From Altererythrobacter sp. BO-6 (GTDB lineage: Bacteria; Pseudomonadota; Alphaproteobacteria; Sphingomonadales; Sphingomonadaceae), in assembly GCF_011047315.1 (NCBI RefSeq), contig NZ_CP049259.1, forward strand, positions 434,001-498,000: a DNA stretch of 64,000 bases, read 5' to 3'. The notes under the pieces were generated by a model. It ran no database searches. It was not told where the DNA came from and was given only the letters and a program-made list of their open reading frames with translations. Made by a program: the position numbers and the translations under genes. Positions within the stretch are counted from its first letter, which is position 1; each line of letters opens with the position of its first letter. This document shows, piece after piece, positions 35,447 through 45,347 of the stretch.

Positions 35447-36859
35447 ATGACCGTTGCCGAAGCAACACCCGATCTCGATTTCCACTGGGAAGACAAGAGC
35501 TTCCTGGGCCATCCCAAGGGCCTGGGCTACCTCGCCTTCACTGAAGCGTGGGAGCGGTTCAGCTATTACGGCATGCAGACGCTGCTGGTGCTCTACATGG
35601 TCAATTTCCTGCTCAAACCCGAAGAGGTCAGCAGCGTGGCCGGGATCGAACAGCTGCGCGCGATCTATGGCGGGATCGACGGGCAGGCCTTTGCCAGCGC
35701 GATCTTCGGCACCTATGCCGCCAGCGTTTACCTCACGCCAATCCTGGGCGGCTGGCTGGCCGACAAGGTGCTGGGCAAGCGCCGCACTGTATTGCTAGGC
35801 GCGGTGACCATGGCGCTCGGCCATTTCCTGATGGCGTTCAACGTCACCTTCCTGCTCGCATTGCTGTGCCTGATCATCGGATCGGGCATGTTCAAGGGCA
35901 ATATCGCGAGCCAGGTGGGCAGCCTTTACAAGCCCGACGACCTGCGCCGCGCCGATGCCTTCCAGATATTCTACCTCGGCATCAACGCAGGGGTGATTGC
36001 CAGCCCCTTCATCGTCGGCACACTCGGCGAAAAGGTCGGCTGGCACTATGGCTTCGGCGCGGCAGGCGTGGGCATGCTGATCGGGCTCGCAATCTATATC
36101 GCGGGCCAGAAATATTTGCCCAAGGAGCATTTCGATGTTCCGGGCGCAGCGGCGCAAAAGGCAGCCAAGCCCGTGCAGCCGCCGATGACGCGGCAAGACT
36201 GGCTCGCCACGCTAGCGCTGCTCCTCCTGATCCCGGTCATGGCCATCGCGATCGTGCCCAACAACCAGATCTTCAACGCCTATCTCGTCTGGGGCGACCA
36301 GCAATTCGCGCTCTATTGGGGCGATGAAAAACTGCCGACCAGCTGGCTGGTCTCACTCGACGCGGTGGTTTCGGTCAGCTTCCTGGCCGGTGTCGCGGGC
36401 TTCTATCGCTGGTGGAAAACCAGATGGACCGAGCCGGACGAGCTGACCAAGATCATCATCGGCTCGCTGTTCTCGATCGGCGGGATGGCGTGCCTCTACA
36501 TGGCGGCAGCCACCACGCCGCCGGGCGAGAAAATCGGCCTGTTCTGGCCGGTGATGTTCCACATCGTGAACTCGATCGGCTTTGCGCACATGCTGCCGGT
36601 CAGCCTGGCGCTGTTCGCCCGGCTCGCGCCCAAACAGATCAACGCCACGGTGATCGGCCTTTACTATCTCGCTTTCTTCGCGGGCAATTCGCTGGTCGGC
36701 TATGTTGGCGGCTGGTTCGAGACCATGCCGGTAACGCAGTTCTGGCTGATCCACATGGGCTTTGCCGCCACAGCAGGTGTAGTTTTCCTGCTGTTCAAGC
36801 TGCTGCTCGCGCCGCGCCTGATGCATCCGGCGCATTCGGAGGACGTGGCGCTGGCATGA
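35447..36859 (+). CDS. POT family proton-dependent oligopeptide transporter
   Basis: A 470-residue major-facilitator protein of the POT/PTR2 class, which imports di- and tripeptides with protons. The diagnostic ExxER motif appears in TEAWERFSYYGM, followed by GGWLADKVLGKRR (loop 2-3) and FYLGINAGVIASPFI (PTR2 motif). About 14 hydrophobic segments are expected. ATG at 35447 follows AGGAGGG. The stop overlaps the start of the cyclase gene as ATGA, so transporter, cyclase and acetyltransferase form an operon. Confidence 0.93.
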   Translation: MTVAEATPDLDFHWEDKSFLGHPKGLGYLAFTEAWERFSYYGMQTLLVLYMVNFLLKPEEVSSVAGIEQLRAIYGGIDGQAFASAIFGTYAASVYLTPILGGWLADKVLGKRRTVLLGAVTMALGHFLMAFNVTFLLALLCLIIGSGMFKGNIASQVGSLYKPDDLRRADAFQIFYLGINAGVIASPFIVGTLGEKVGWHYGFGAAGVGMLIGLAIYIAGQKYLPKEHFDVPGAAAQKAAKPVQPPMTRQDWLATLALLLLIPVMAIAIVPNNQIFNAYLVWGDQQFALYWGDEKLPTSWLVSLDAVVSVSFLAGVAGFYRWWKTRWTEPDELTKIIIGSLFSIGGMACLYMAAATTPPGEKIGLFWPVMFHIVNSIGFAHMLPVSLALFARLAPKQINATVIGLYYLAFFAGNSLVGYVGGWFETMPVTQFWLIHMGFAATAGVVFLLFKLLLAPRLMHPAHSEDVALA

Positions 36860-37626
36860 CCCGCTTCATCGACCTCTCGATCCCGATCACCAATGACGTG
36901 ATTTCCGATCCTGAGGTGATGCGGCCCAAGGTCACCTACATGACCCACGAGAACACGTGGCAGCAGATTGCCATGTTCTTTCCGGGGCTCGCGAAAGACG
37001 ACCTGCCCGATGGCGAAGGCTGGGCCGTCGAATTCCTCGAGCTCAGCACGCACAATGGCACGCATATGGATGCGCCGTGGCATTACCACTCGACCACGGA
37101 TAGCGGGGCCTCCCCTGCCCCCAGCATCGACGAGGCCCCGCTGGACCGTTTCTTCCGCCCCGGTGTGAAATTGGACTTCTCGCATTTGCCGCATGGCCAT
37201 GTGGTGAGCGCGGCGGAGCTGGAAGAAGCCTTCGCCAGGATCGGTTATGACCTTCAGCCGCTCGACATCGTGCTGATCCAGTCGGGCGCGGTCTATGGTA
37301 CCGACAATTTCACGGACCAGGGCGTGGGCCTCGGCGCAGAAGCGACGCTGTGGCTGACCGAACGCGGCGTGGAAGTGGTCGGCACCGATGCCTGGAGCTG
37401 GGACGCGCCCTTCAGCCATACCGCAAAGCGCTGGGCAGAAACCAAGGACCCGTCGATCATCTGGGAAGGCCACAAGGCGGGCCGCATCCGCCCCTATTAC
37501 CAGATCGAGAAGCTCACCAACCTCGCCGCGCTGCCCAGCCACGGCTTCATGTTCAGCTGCTTCCCGGTGAAGATCGAACGTGCCAGCGCCGGCTGGATCC
37601 GTGCTGTGGCGATCCTGGAAGGCTGA
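36856..37626 (+). CDS. Cyclase family (kynurenine formamidase-like) metal hydrolase
   Basis: A 256-residue member of the cyclase/kynurenine formamidase family. The metal-binding signature is HNGTHMDAPWHY. Family members hydrolyse amide or ester bonds in small molecules such as N-formylkynurenine or isatin. A longer N-terminal region than KynB and the DLSIPITNDV start suit a broader cyclase. No kynurenine gene is near. Its place directly after a peptide transporter suggests action on an imported compound, but the substrate is unknown. Confidence 0.85.
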   Translation: MTRFIDLSIPITNDVISDPEVMRPKVTYMTHENTWQQIAMFFPGLAKDDLPDGEGWAVEFLELSTHNGTHMDAPWHYHSTTDSGASPAPSIDEAPLDRFFRPGVKLDFSHLPHGHVVSAAELEEAFARIGYDLQPLDIVLIQSGAVYGTDNFTDQGVGLGAEATLWLTERGVEVVGTDAWSWDAPFSHTAKRWAETKDPSIIWEGHKAGRIRPYYQIEKLTNLAALPSHGFMFSCFPVKIERASAGWIRAVAILEG

Positions 37627-37628
37627 TC

Positions 37629-38090
37629 GTGCGGGTCGGCAGGGCATCGCTGGAGGACCAACAGGTCTGCGATTTGCTCGAAGCGCATCAGCGGAACATG
37701 TATGAAATTTCGCCGCCGGGCACGTCCTTCGCGCTCGATCTGGCCGGGCTATCAGGGCCGCAGATTTCGCTGTTTGGCGCGTGGGACGGAGATGTGCTGA
37801 TCGCGGTGGGTGCGCTCAAGCGGCTGTCGCCCGAGCTTGCGGAGGTCAAGTCGATGCGCACCCATGCTGACCATCTTGGCAAGGGTGCGGCGCAGGCGGT
37901 GCTGAATTTGATCCTCGAAACCGCACGCAGCGAAGCGATCAGCCGCGTAAGCCTCGAAACCGGCACGAGCGCCGACTTCACGCCAGCAATCAGGCTTTAC
38001 CTCAAAAACGGTTTCCGGCCGGGCGAAGCCTTCGCGGATTACGCCAACGGCCCGCACAACCAGTGCTATCACCTGGAGCTGAACGGCTGA
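37629..38090 (+). CDS. GNAT family N-acetyltransferase
   Basis: A 153-residue acetyltransferase. The acetyl-CoA binding signature lies in KSMRTHADHLGKGAAQAVL (Arg/Gln-X-X-Gly-X-Gly/Ala-like), and the C-terminal part has IRLYLKNGFRPGEAFADY, typical of GNAT. It is similar to small acetyltransferases of unknown amino-group substrates. It starts with GTG at 37629, 2 bases after the cyclase stop, in the same operon; the frame is open far upstream into that gene. It ends 3 bases from the convergent pccA stop. Confidence 0.83.
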   Translation: MRVGRASLEDQQVCDLLEAHQRNMYEISPPGTSFALDLAGLSGPQISLFGAWDGDVLIAVGALKRLSPELAEVKSMRTHADHLGKGAAQAVLNLILETARSEAISRVSLETGTSADFTPAIRLYLKNGFRPGEAFADYANGPHNQCYHLELNG

Positions 38091-38093
38091 GCG

Positions 38094-40178
38094 CTATTCC
38101 AGCTCCAGGATGATCGCATCGACCGCAAGGCTTTCGCCCTCGGCTGCATTGACCTTGGCGACGACCGCCTGCTTCTCCGCGCGCAGGATGTTTTCCATCT
38201 TCATCGCTTCGACTGTGGCGAGCGGCTGGCCCGGCTGGACCTCATCGCCTTCGGCAACATGCAGCTTCACCAGCAGGCCGGGCATCGGGCAGATCAGCAG
38301 CTTGGAAAGATCGGGCGGCTCCTTTTCGAGCATCAGGCTCTCATGCCGCGCAAGCCGCAGCGGCAGCACCAGCGCGGTGTGCGCAGCGCCGCGGGTGGTC
38401 ACTCTCCACTGGTTGCCGATCCGCTCGACAATCAGGCCGAGCTTCAGGCCCTCTCCATCGGTGGCAGTGGCCTGCACCATGCCCGGGCGCCAATCACAGG
38501 TACCGGCGATGCGCATCCCGTCGACCACGGCATGGCCCTCCCCAAGAATGACCTCGAAGCGCCTGTCACCGAGCTTCACCAGCCATTCGGTGGTGACCCG
38601 CACCACGCCCTCGCGCCCATCGTCGCCGTCCAACTGGCCAGAGATGCGCCGCGCGCGGCTCTGGAGCGTGAATTCGTTGCCCGCGCACACGGCAGCCAGA
38701 AGGCGAAGCAGCTCCTCGCTGGTCGCCGCGCCGTGGAAGCCCTCGGGATATTCCTCGGCGATGAAGCCCGTGGTCAGCGCGCCACTGCGGAAGCGCGGAT
38801 GCTGCATGATCGCGCTGAGGAAATCGACATTGTGCCCCAGCCCCTTGATGCGGAACGCGTCAAGCGCATGAATCTGAAGGTCCGCCGCCTCGTCGCGCGT
38901 CTTGCCCCAGGTGATCAGCTTGGCGATCATCGGGTCATAAAACATGCTGACTTCGCCGCCTTCGTAGACACCGTCGTCCAGCCTGACATATCCGTTTCCG
39001 TTCGCATCGAGCGAAGTCGAGATGCTGGCGTCATGTGTCTCGACTGCGCTCGACACGAACGGACCTTGGTGAAACTTGGCCGGAGGCGGAGAATACTCAA
39101 CCAGACGCCCGGTCGAAGGCAGGAAGCCGCGATAGGGGTCTTCGGCATAGACGCGGTTCTCGATCGCCCAGCCATCGATGCCGATATCGTCCTGCGTCAG
39201 GCTGAGCTTCTCGCCCGCCGCGACGCGGATCATCTGCTCGACCAGATCGATCCCGGTGATCGCCTCGGTGACCGGGTGCTCCACCTGCAGGCGGGTGTTC
39301 ATTTCGAGGAAGTAGAAGCTTTCCCCCGTCGGGTCCGCCCCGCTGACAATCAGCTCGACCGTGCCTGCGCTGTAATAGCCCACCGCGCGCGCCAGCGCGA
39401 CGCACTGTTCGCCCATCGCCTTGCGCATCTTGGGGGTGACGAAGGGCGATGGCGCTTCCTCCACCACCTTCTGGTGGCGGCGCTGGATGCTGCATTCGCG
39501 CTCGTTGAGGTAGAGAATGTTGCCATGCTTATCGCCCAGGATCTGGATTTCGATATGCCGCGGGTTGAGGATGAATTTCTCGATGAAGACGCGGTCATCG
39601 CCGAAGCTGTTCAGCCCCTCGCGCTTCACGCTTTCGAAGCCTTCGCGCACGTCCTTTTCGTTGTACGCGAGGCGCATGCCCTTGCCCCCGCCGCCGGCGC
39701 TGGCCTTCATCATCACCGGATAGCCGATCTCGTTCGAGATCCGTACCGCATGCTCGGTATCCTCGATCTCGCCGACGAAGCCCGGAACGACGTTGACCCC
39801 CGCTTCCTTGGCGAGCTTCTTGGACTCGATCTTGTCGCCCATCGCGGCGATCGCGTTCACCGGCGGGCCGATGAATTCGATCCCTTCGGCCGCAAGCGCC
39901 TCGGCAAAGCTGGTGCGTTCGGACAGGAAGCCATAGCCCGGATGCACCGCTTCGGCGCCGGTCTGCTTGCACGCCGCGATGATCTTGTCCGCGATCAGAT
40001 AGCTTTCGGCGGCAGGCGAAGGGCCGATGTGCACCGCCTCGTCCGCCATCTTCACGAAAGGCGCGCGCGCATCGGCATCGGAATAGACCGCGACGGTCTG
40101 GATACCCATGCGGCGCGCGGTCTTGATGACGCGGCAGGCAATCTCGCCACGGTTGGCAATGAGGATCTTTTTGAACAT
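38094..40178 (-). CDS. pccA: Propionyl-CoA carboxylase, biotin-containing alpha subunit
   Basis: A 694-residue biotin carboxylase with biotin carrier domain. N-terminal FKKILIANRGEIACRV, ATP-grasp loop KASAGGGGKGMR, ECSIQRRHQKVVEEAPS and EMNTRLQVEHPVTEAITG are all present, and the biotinyl site is EAMKMEN with Lys660. The operon with pccB, epimerase and mutase marks it as PccA rather than a methylcrotonyl-CoA carboxylase. About residues 372-396 (VSSAVETHDASISTSLDANG) are encoded by an inserted palindromic repeat; the chain is correspondingly longer than usual. The frame stays open across it. Confidence 0.95.
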   Translation of the reverse strand: MFKKILIANRGEIACRVIKTARRMGIQTVAVYSDADARAPFVKMADEAVHIGPSPAAESYLIADKIIAACKQTGAEAVHPGYGFLSERTSFAEALAAEGIEFIGPPVNAIAAMGDKIESKKLAKEAGVNVVPGFVGEIEDTEHAVRISNEIGYPVMMKASAGGGGKGMRLAYNEKDVREGFESVKREGLNSFGDDRVFIEKFILNPRHIEIQILGDKHGNILYLNERECSIQRRHQKVVEEAPSPFVTPKMRKAMGEQCVALARAVGYYSAGTVELIVSGADPTGESFYFLEMNTRLQVEHPVTEAITGIDLVEQMIRVAAGEKLSLTQDDIGIDGWAIENRVYAEDPYRGFLPSTGRLVEYSPPPAKFHQGPFVSSAVETHDASISTSLDANGNGYVRLDDGVYEGGEVSMFYDPMIAKLITWGKTRDEAADLQIHALDAFRIKGLGHNVDFLSAIMQHPRFRSGALTTGFIAEEYPEGFHGAATSEELLRLLAAVCAGNEFTLQSRARRISGQLDGDDGREGVVRVTTEWLVKLGDRRFEVILGEGHAVVDGMRIAGTCDWRPGMVQATATDGEGLKLGLIVERIGNQWRVTTRGAAHTALVLPLRLARHESLMLEKEPPDLSKLLICPMPGLLVKLHVAEGDEVQPGQPLATVEAMKMENILRAEKQAVVAKVNAAEGESLAVDAIILELE
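38997..39063. repeat. Two-unit REP (BIME-like) palindrome inside pccA
   Basis: Two 29-base units in inverted orientation (38997-39025 and 39035-39063) flank a 9-base spacer. They match at 24 of 29 positions. Each unit alone can fold into a hairpin (CTCGAC...CGA core). Two of the differing positions change together with their pairing partners (CA/TG in one unit, TG/CA in the other), so the stem is kept. The length of the insertion and its lack of a stop keep pccA in frame. Confidence 0.85.
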
Positions 40179-40181
40179 TAG

Positions 40182-42407
40182 CTACTCCGCAACCTCATCC
40201 AAAGGCGGCATATTGTGACCGAGGAGCGTCAGGATATCCGCCGCGCATTCGACTACGTTGGAACCGGGGCCGTAAATCCCCTGCACGCCCTTTTCACGCA
40301 GGAAATCATAGTCTTGTGGCGGAATAACACCTCCCGCCGTCACCTTGATATCGGGCCGCCCGGCCTCGCGCAGCAGCTGGATCAGTTCGGGGATCAGCGT
40401 CTTGTGCCCGGCCGCGAGCGAGCTGGCGCCCACCACATCGACCTGTTTCTGCAGCGCCAGCGCGGCGGTTTCCTTGGGCGTCTGGAACAGCGGGCCAGAG
40501 ATTACGTCAAAGCCCATGTCGGCAAAGGCGCTGGCGATCACATTGGCGCCGCGATCGTGCCCATCCTGCCCCATTTTCGCGACCAGGATCCGCGGCTTGC
40601 GGCCCAGCCGCTGTTCGACCGCGGCGACGCCTTCGGTCACCTGGCGATAGCGCGCATCCTCGGCATAGGCTTGCGAATACACGCCCTTCACCGGTTGCGG
40701 CATGGTGTTGTAGCGTCCGAAGGCCGCTTCCATCGCGGCCGAGATTTCGCCCAGCGTCGCATCGTGGCGCGCCGCTTCGACCGCGCGGGCGAGCAGGTTC
40801 ACATCGCCTTTCTTTTCCATCTCTGCCAGTACCGAGGGAGGCAGCGGGATGCCGCGCTCGTCGCGCCCGGTACGCAGCGCTTCGTTGCTGATGCTCGGGT
40901 CGGCCTCGGCCGCTTCGGTCAGCGCCTTGAGCGCCGCCTGGCAGGCGGCTTCGTCGCGCGCGTCCTTCACCGCCCTGATCCGCGCGATCTGCGCCTCGCG
41001 TACCGCATGGTTGTCGATATCGAGCGTTTCGATCGGGTCTTCCTTGTCCTTGCGGTACTTGTTGACGCCGACGATCACCGTATCGCCCTTGTCGATCGCG
41101 GTCTGCTTCTGCGCCGCAGCTTCCTCGATCGCCGCCTTGGGCTTGCCGGTGCCGACATAGTCGGTCATCCCGCCTGCTGCATCGACCTCGGCCATCAGCG
41201 CCTCGGCCTCGTCCACCAGCGTCTGCGTCAGCGCCTCGATGTAGTACGAGCCGCCAAGCGGATCGACGACGTTGCAGATGCCGCTTTCCTCCTGCAGCAC
41301 CAGCTGGGTGTTGCGTGCGATGCGGGCGCTGAAATCGGTCGGCAGCGCGATCGCTTCGTCGAGCGCATTGGTGTGGAGCGACTGCGTGCCGCCCAAAGTC
41401 GCCGCCATCGCCTCGATCGTGGTGCGGATGACGTTGTTGTAAGGGTCCTGCTCCTGCAAGCTGACGCCGCTGGTCTGGCAGTGGGTGCGCAGCATCTTGC
41501 TGCGTTCCTGCTTCGCGCCCAGCCCGTCCATCACCCGGTACCACAGCGTGCGCGCGGCGCGCAGCTTCGCCACCTCCATGAAGAAGTTCATGCCGATGCC
41601 GAAGAAGAAGCTCAGGCGACCCGCAAAGGCGTCGATATCGAGTCCCGCCGCCATCGCGCGCTGGGCGTATTCCTTGCCGTCAGCAATGGTGAAGGCAAGC
41701 TCCTGCACCGCCGTCGCGCCGGCCTCGTGCATGTGATAGCCCGAGATCGAAATAGAGTTGAATTTCGGCATGTTGCGCGAGGTATATGCGATGATGTCCG
41801 AAACGATCCGCATGCTCGGCTCAGGCGGATAGATATAGGTGTTGCGGACCATGAACTCCTTGAGGATATCGTTCTGGATGGTCCCGTCGAGCTTGTCCTG
41901 GCTCACGCCCTGCCGCTCCGCCGCGACGATGAAGAACGCCAGCACCGGGATCACGGCGCCGTTCATAGTCATGCTGACGGACATCTGATCGAGCGGAATC
42001 TGGTCGAACAGGATTTCCATGTCGCGCACGGTGTCGATCGCGACGCCCGCCTTGCCGACATCGCCCACCACGCGCGGGTGATCGGAATCGTAGCCACGGT
42101 GCGTCGCAAGGTCGAAGGCGACCGAAAGGCCCTTTTGCCCCATCGCCAGATTGCGGCGATAGAATGCGTTCGATTCCTCGGCGGTCGAAAAACCCGCATA
42201 TTGCCGGATCGTCCACGGGCGCCCGGCATACATCGATGCCTTCACCCCGCGGGTGAACGGCGCGAAACCGGGCAGGCCGGGATCGGCCGCCACGTCTTCA
42301 GCCGTGTAGAGCGGCTTGATGTCGAAGCCTTCAGGCGTCGGCCAGGTCAAATCCTTGCCGCGCACTTCCTTGTCGGCGAGCGCCTTCCAGTCTTCGATAT
42401 CGGCCAT
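40182..42407 (-). CDS. scpA: Methylmalonyl-CoA mutase
   Basis: A 741-residue adenosylcobalamin-dependent mutase turning (R)-methylmalonyl-CoA into succinyl-CoA. The catalytic half has [34 protein letters not shown] and [16 protein letters not shown]. The C-terminal B12-binding domain has [10 protein letters not shown] with His617 as the lower cobalt ligand, GASSLAAGH and TAGGVIPPQ. It is a single-chain enzyme, as in E. coli Sbm. The stop is 3 bases from the pccA start. The dependence on B12 implies synthesis or uptake elsewhere. Confidence 0.97.
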   Translation of the reverse strand: MADIEDWKALADKEVRGKDLTWPTPEGFDIKPLYTAEDVAADPGLPGFAPFTRGVKASMYAGRPWTIRQYAGFSTAEESNAFYRRNLAMGQKGLSVAFDLATHRGYDSDHPRVVGDVGKAGVAIDTVRDMEILFDQIPLDQMSVSMTMNGAVIPVLAFFIVAAERQGVSQDKLDGTIQNDILKEFMVRNTYIYPPEPSMRIVSDIIAYTSRNMPKFNSISISGYHMHEAGATAVQELAFTIADGKEYAQRAMAAGLDIDAFAGRLSFFFGIGMNFFMEVAKLRAARTLWYRVMDGLGAKQERSKMLRTHCQTSGVSLQEQDPYNNVIRTTIEAMAATLGGTQSLHTNALDEAIALPTDFSARIARNTQLVLQEESGICNVVDPLGGSYYIEALTQTLVDEAEALMAEVDAAGGMTDYVGTGKPKAAIEEAAAQKQTAIDKGDTVIVGVNKYRKDKEDPIETLDIDNHAVREAQIARIRAVKDARDEAACQAALKALTEAAEADPSISNEALRTGRDERGIPLPPSVLAEMEKKGDVNLLARAVEAARHDATLGEISAAMEAAFGRYNTMPQPVKGVYSQAYAEDARYRQVTEGVAAVEQRLGRKPRILVAKMGQDGHDRGANVIASAFADMGFDVISGPLFQTPKETAALALQKQVDVVGASSLAAGHKTLIPELIQLLREAGRPDIKVTAGGVIPPQDYDFLREKGVQGIYGPGSNVVECAADILTLLGHNMPPLDEVAE

Positions 42408-42408
42408 C

Positions 42409-43194
42409 TTACTTGCCCTTGAATTCCGCCTTGCGCTTCTGGAGGAAAGCCATCCCGCCTTCCATCGCGTCTTCGCTTGCGCCTGCGATCCGTTGCCCTT
42501 CGGCTTCCGCCACCAGCACTTCCGGCAGCGCGCCGTCGAGCGCCAGCGCGATATTCTTCTTCATCGTCGCATAGGCCAGTGTCGGACCATTGGCGAGCTT
42601 GAGCGACAATGCGCGCGCCTCGTCCATCAGCGCATCGTCATCGCAGGCCTTGTAGATCAGGCCCCACGCCTCGGCCTGTTCCGCGCCGATCTTCTCGCCC
42701 AGCATCATCATGCGCGTGGCATTGGCGCGGCCGATCGCCCGGGCCAGCAGCCAGGTCGAGCCGCCATCGGGCACGAGGCCGATATTGACGAAGGCTTGCA
42801 GGAAATAGGCGCTCTTGCCCGCGATGGTGAAATCGCCCGCCAGCGCGAGGCTGCACCCGACGCCCGCCGCCGGGCCGTTCACCGCGCAGATCACCGGCAC
42901 CGGCAAGCGAAGGACATGACTGACCATCGGGTTATAGTGGTTCTGCAGCGCGCGGTGGCTGCCGCCCTTCAGTGCCAGTGCGCTCGCTTCACCCCGCGCC
43001 GAAAGGTCCGCACCCGAGCAGAAGCCCTTGCCCGCACCGGTAATCAGCACCGCCCGCGCATCGCCCAGATCATACAGCGCCGCGCCGATCTCGTCCGCCA
43101 TCGCGGGCGGCATGGCGTTGAGCCGGTCAGGCCGGTTGAGCGTGATGGTCAGCAGCGGTCCGTCGCGCTCGACCTGGATGGTTTCATAGGACAT
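42409..43194 (-). CDS. Enoyl-CoA hydratase/isomerase family protein
   Basis: A 261-residue crotonase-fold enzyme. The oxyanion hole regions are visible: [15 protein letters not shown] and [20 protein letters not shown]. The Glu normally following for hydratase activity is not clearly placed: the region reads [23 protein letters not shown], with Asp where hydratases have Glu, closer to PaaG/PaaB-type isomerases. It sits one base from the mutase start and downstream of the REP pair. It probably serves the breakdown of odd- or branched-chain acyl-CoA feeding propionyl-CoA, but the substrate is unknown. Confidence 0.88.
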   Translation of the reverse strand: MSYETIQVERDGPLLTITLNRPDRLNAMPPAMADEIGAALYDLGDARAVLITGAGKGFCSGADLSARGEASALALKGGSHRALQNHYNPMVSHVLRLPVPVICAVNGPAAGVGCSLALAGDFTIAGKSAYFLQAFVNIGLVPDGGSTWLLARAIGRANATRMMMLGEKIGAEQAEAWGLIYKACDDDALMDEARALSLKLANGPTLAYATMKKNIALALDGALPEVLVAEAEGQRIAGASEDAMEGGMAFLQKRKAEFKGK

Positions 43195-43210
43195 CATTCA
43201 CTCCCTATTT

Positions 43211-43291
43211 TCGTCATCCCCGCGAAAGCGGGGATCCATTCCAAAGCCAGAAAGGCGGCAGGTTGGATTCCCGCTTTCGCGGGAATGACGA
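43211..43291. repeat. Two-unit REP palindrome between mce and the crotonase gene
   Basis: Units of 28 bases (43211-43238 and 43264-43291) in inverted orientation with a 25-base centre. They match at 26 of 28. The core GCGAAAGC with G-rich arms is a widespread proteobacterial extragenic palindrome. The two differences sit at paired positions (C-G in one unit, T-A in the other). In the mRNA the pair would form either two hairpins or one long stem within the operon. Confidence 0.9.
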
Positions 43292-43299
43292 AGAAAAAA

Positions 43300-43737
43300 T
43301 CAGTGGGCATTGCTTTTCGGCGTTTCGAGAATTTCCGTAAGCACGCCCTGCATGTCCTTGGGATGGACGAAAAAGATAGGCGTGCCGTGAGCGCCGATCC
43401 GCGTCGGGCCGAGGATGCGCTTGCCCATCGCCTCGAACTCGGCGCGCGCCGCTTCGATATCGGGCACTTCGAAGCAGAGATGGTGCTGCCCGCCAGAGGG
43501 GTTTTTCGCGAGGAAACCGCTAACGGCGGTCTCGTCATTGAGCGGCTGGATCAGCTCGATCTGAGTCCCATCCATGCCTGAATGTGTCGGAGTATCGACG
43601 AAGATGATCTTCAGCCCATCCTGCGGCACGTCAGCCTCATGGAAGCTCGTCGCGCCCATGACGTCGCGCCAATAAGCAACCGCCGCGTCCATGTCCGGCA
43701 CGACAACGCCAATGTGATTGAGCCGTCCGAGTTTCAT
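43300..43737 (-). CDS. mce: Methylmalonyl-CoA epimerase
   Basis: A 145-residue vicinal-oxygen-chelate fold protein that interconverts (S)- and (R)-methylmalonyl-CoA between PccAB and the mutase. The start LGRLNHIGVVVPD carries the first metal His, and GGQHHLCFEVPD and IFFVHPKDMQGVLTEI supply the other ligands (His and Glu). It begins 9 bases after the pccB stop. Confidence 0.95.
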   Translation of the reverse strand: MKLGRLNHIGVVVPDMDAAVAYWRDVMGATSFHEADVPQDGLKIIFVDTPTHSGMDGTQIELIQPLNDETAVSGFLAKNPSGGQHHLCFEVPDIEAARAEFEAMGKRILGPTRIGAHGTPIFFVHPKDMQGVLTEILETPKSNAH

Positions 43738-43746
43738 GCCACGCTC

Positions 43747-45279
43747 CTAAAGCGGAATATTGTCATGCTTCTTCCACGGGTTCTCTAGGCTCTTGCCGCG
43801 CAGCTTGCGAAGCCCCAGCGCGATCCGCCGCCGTGTCGAATGCGGGTAGATCACCTCGTCGATATAGCCGCGTTGCGCCGCCACGAAGGGGTTGGCGAAA
43901 CGGTCTTCATATTCGTTGGTGCGCTCGGCGATTTTGGCCGGATCGTCCTTCTCGCTGCGGAAGATGATCTCCACCGCGCCCTTCGCGCCCATTACCGCAA
44001 TCTCTGCGGTCGGCCAGGCGTAGTTCAAGTCTCCGCGCAGGTGCTTTGACGCCATCACGTCATAGGCCCCGCCATAGGCCTTGCGGGTGATCACGGTGAT
44101 CTTGGGCACGGTCGCCTCGGCATAGGCAAACAGCAGTTTTGCGCCGTGCTTGATGATGCCGCCCAGCTCCTGCGCGGTGCCGGGCAGGAAGCCGGGCACA
44201 TCGACGAAGGTCAGGATCGGGATTTCGAACGCATCGCAGAAACGTACGAAGCGCGCGGCCTTCTTGGACGAGTTGATGTCGAGCACGCCCGCTAGCACCA
44301 TCGGCTGGTTGGCGACCACGCCCACCGTGCGCCCCTCTACCCGGCCGAAGCCGCAGATGATGTTCGCCGCATGGGCCGGCTGGATCTCGAAGAAATCGCC
44401 TTCGTCCAGCACCTTGCGGATGACTTCGTGCATGTCATAGGGCTGGTTGGCGTTGTCGGGGATCAGCGTGTCGAGGCTGTCCTCCAGCCGGTCCCACGGG
44501 TCGCTGGTCGGCCGCTCGGGCACGGCTTCGCGATTCGACAGCGGCAGGTAGTCAAAGAACTGGCGCGTCGCCAGCAGCGCCTCGATATCGTTTTCGAACG
44601 CGACATCGGCGACCGAAGTCTTGGAAGTATGGGTGATCGCCCCGCCCAGTTCTTCCTGTGTCACGACCTCGTTGGTGACGGTTTTCACCACGTCAGGGCC
44701 GGTGACGAACATGTAGCTCGAATCCTTCACCATGAAGATGAAGTCGGTCATGGCGGGCGAATAAACCGCCCCGCCCGCGCACGGCCCCATGATGAGGCTG
44801 ATTTGCGGCACCACGCCGCTCGCGAGCACGTTGCGCTGGAACACCTCGGCATAGCCACCGAGGCTGGCGACGCCCTCCTGAATCCGCGCGCCGCCCGAAT
44901 CGTTCAAACCGATCACCGGCGCGCCGACCTTGAGCGCAGTGTCCATCACCTTGCAGATCTTTTCCGCATGGCGCTTGCTGAGCGAGCCGCCGAACACAGT
45001 GAAGTCCTGGCTGAAGACATAGACCAGCCGGCCGTTGATGGTGCCCGAACCGGTGACCACGCCATCGCCCGGGATGCGCTGGTCGGCCATGCCGAAATCG
45101 ACGCAATCATGCTCGACATAGCGATCGAGCTCTTCGAAGCTGCCTTCATCAAGCAGCACTTCGAGCCGCTCGCGCGCGGTCAGCTTGCCCTTGGCATGCT
45201 GCGCGGCAATCCGCTTTTCCCCACCACCAAGCGCAGCGGCGGCCCGGCGGCGTTCCATTTCGGCGATATTTGCGGACAT
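43747..45279 (-). CDS. pccB: Propionyl-CoA carboxylase beta subunit
   Basis: The 510-residue carboxyltransferase partner of PccA. Visible features are [53 protein letters not shown] and [11 protein letters not shown], the acyl-CoA and carboxybiotin pockets. Propionyl-CoA selectivity is inferred from the operon. ATG at 45279 ([12 protein letters not shown]), preceded by AAAGGGGG, is better than the TTG one codon earlier. It is the first gene of the propionate operon; 68 bases separate it from the SDR gene upstream. Confidence 0.96.
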   Translation of the reverse strand: MSANIAEMERRRAAAALGGGEKRIAAQHAKGKLTARERLEVLLDEGSFEELDRYVEHDCVDFGMADQRIPGDGVVTGSGTINGRLVYVFSQDFTVFGGSLSKRHAEKICKVMDTALKVGAPVIGLNDSGGARIQEGVASLGGYAEVFQRNVLASGVVPQISLIMGPCAGGAVYSPAMTDFIFMVKDSSYMFVTGPDVVKTVTNEVVTQEELGGAITHTSKTSVADVAFENDIEALLATRQFFDYLPLSNREAVPERPTSDPWDRLEDSLDTLIPDNANQPYDMHEVIRKVLDEGDFFEIQPAHAANIICGFGRVEGRTVGVVANQPMVLAGVLDINSSKKAARFVRFCDAFEIPILTFVDVPGFLPGTAQELGGIIKHGAKLLFAYAEATVPKITVITRKAYGGAYDVMASKHLRGDLNYAWPTAEIAVMGAKGAVEIIFRSEKDDPAKIAERTNEYEDRFANPFVAAQRGYIDEVIYPHSTRRRIALGLRKLRGKSLENPWKKHDNIPL

Positions 45280-45347
45280 CAAGCCCCCTTTGATGACTAC
45301 GATTGCATGACAGCGCCTAGCCAGTCGATACGGCCAGCGTCAACGTA

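Noticed and set aside
38259-42422. Two long open frames antisense to pccA and the mutase gene
   Set aside because: Both genes are fully supported on the minus strand; the antisense products show no known fold.
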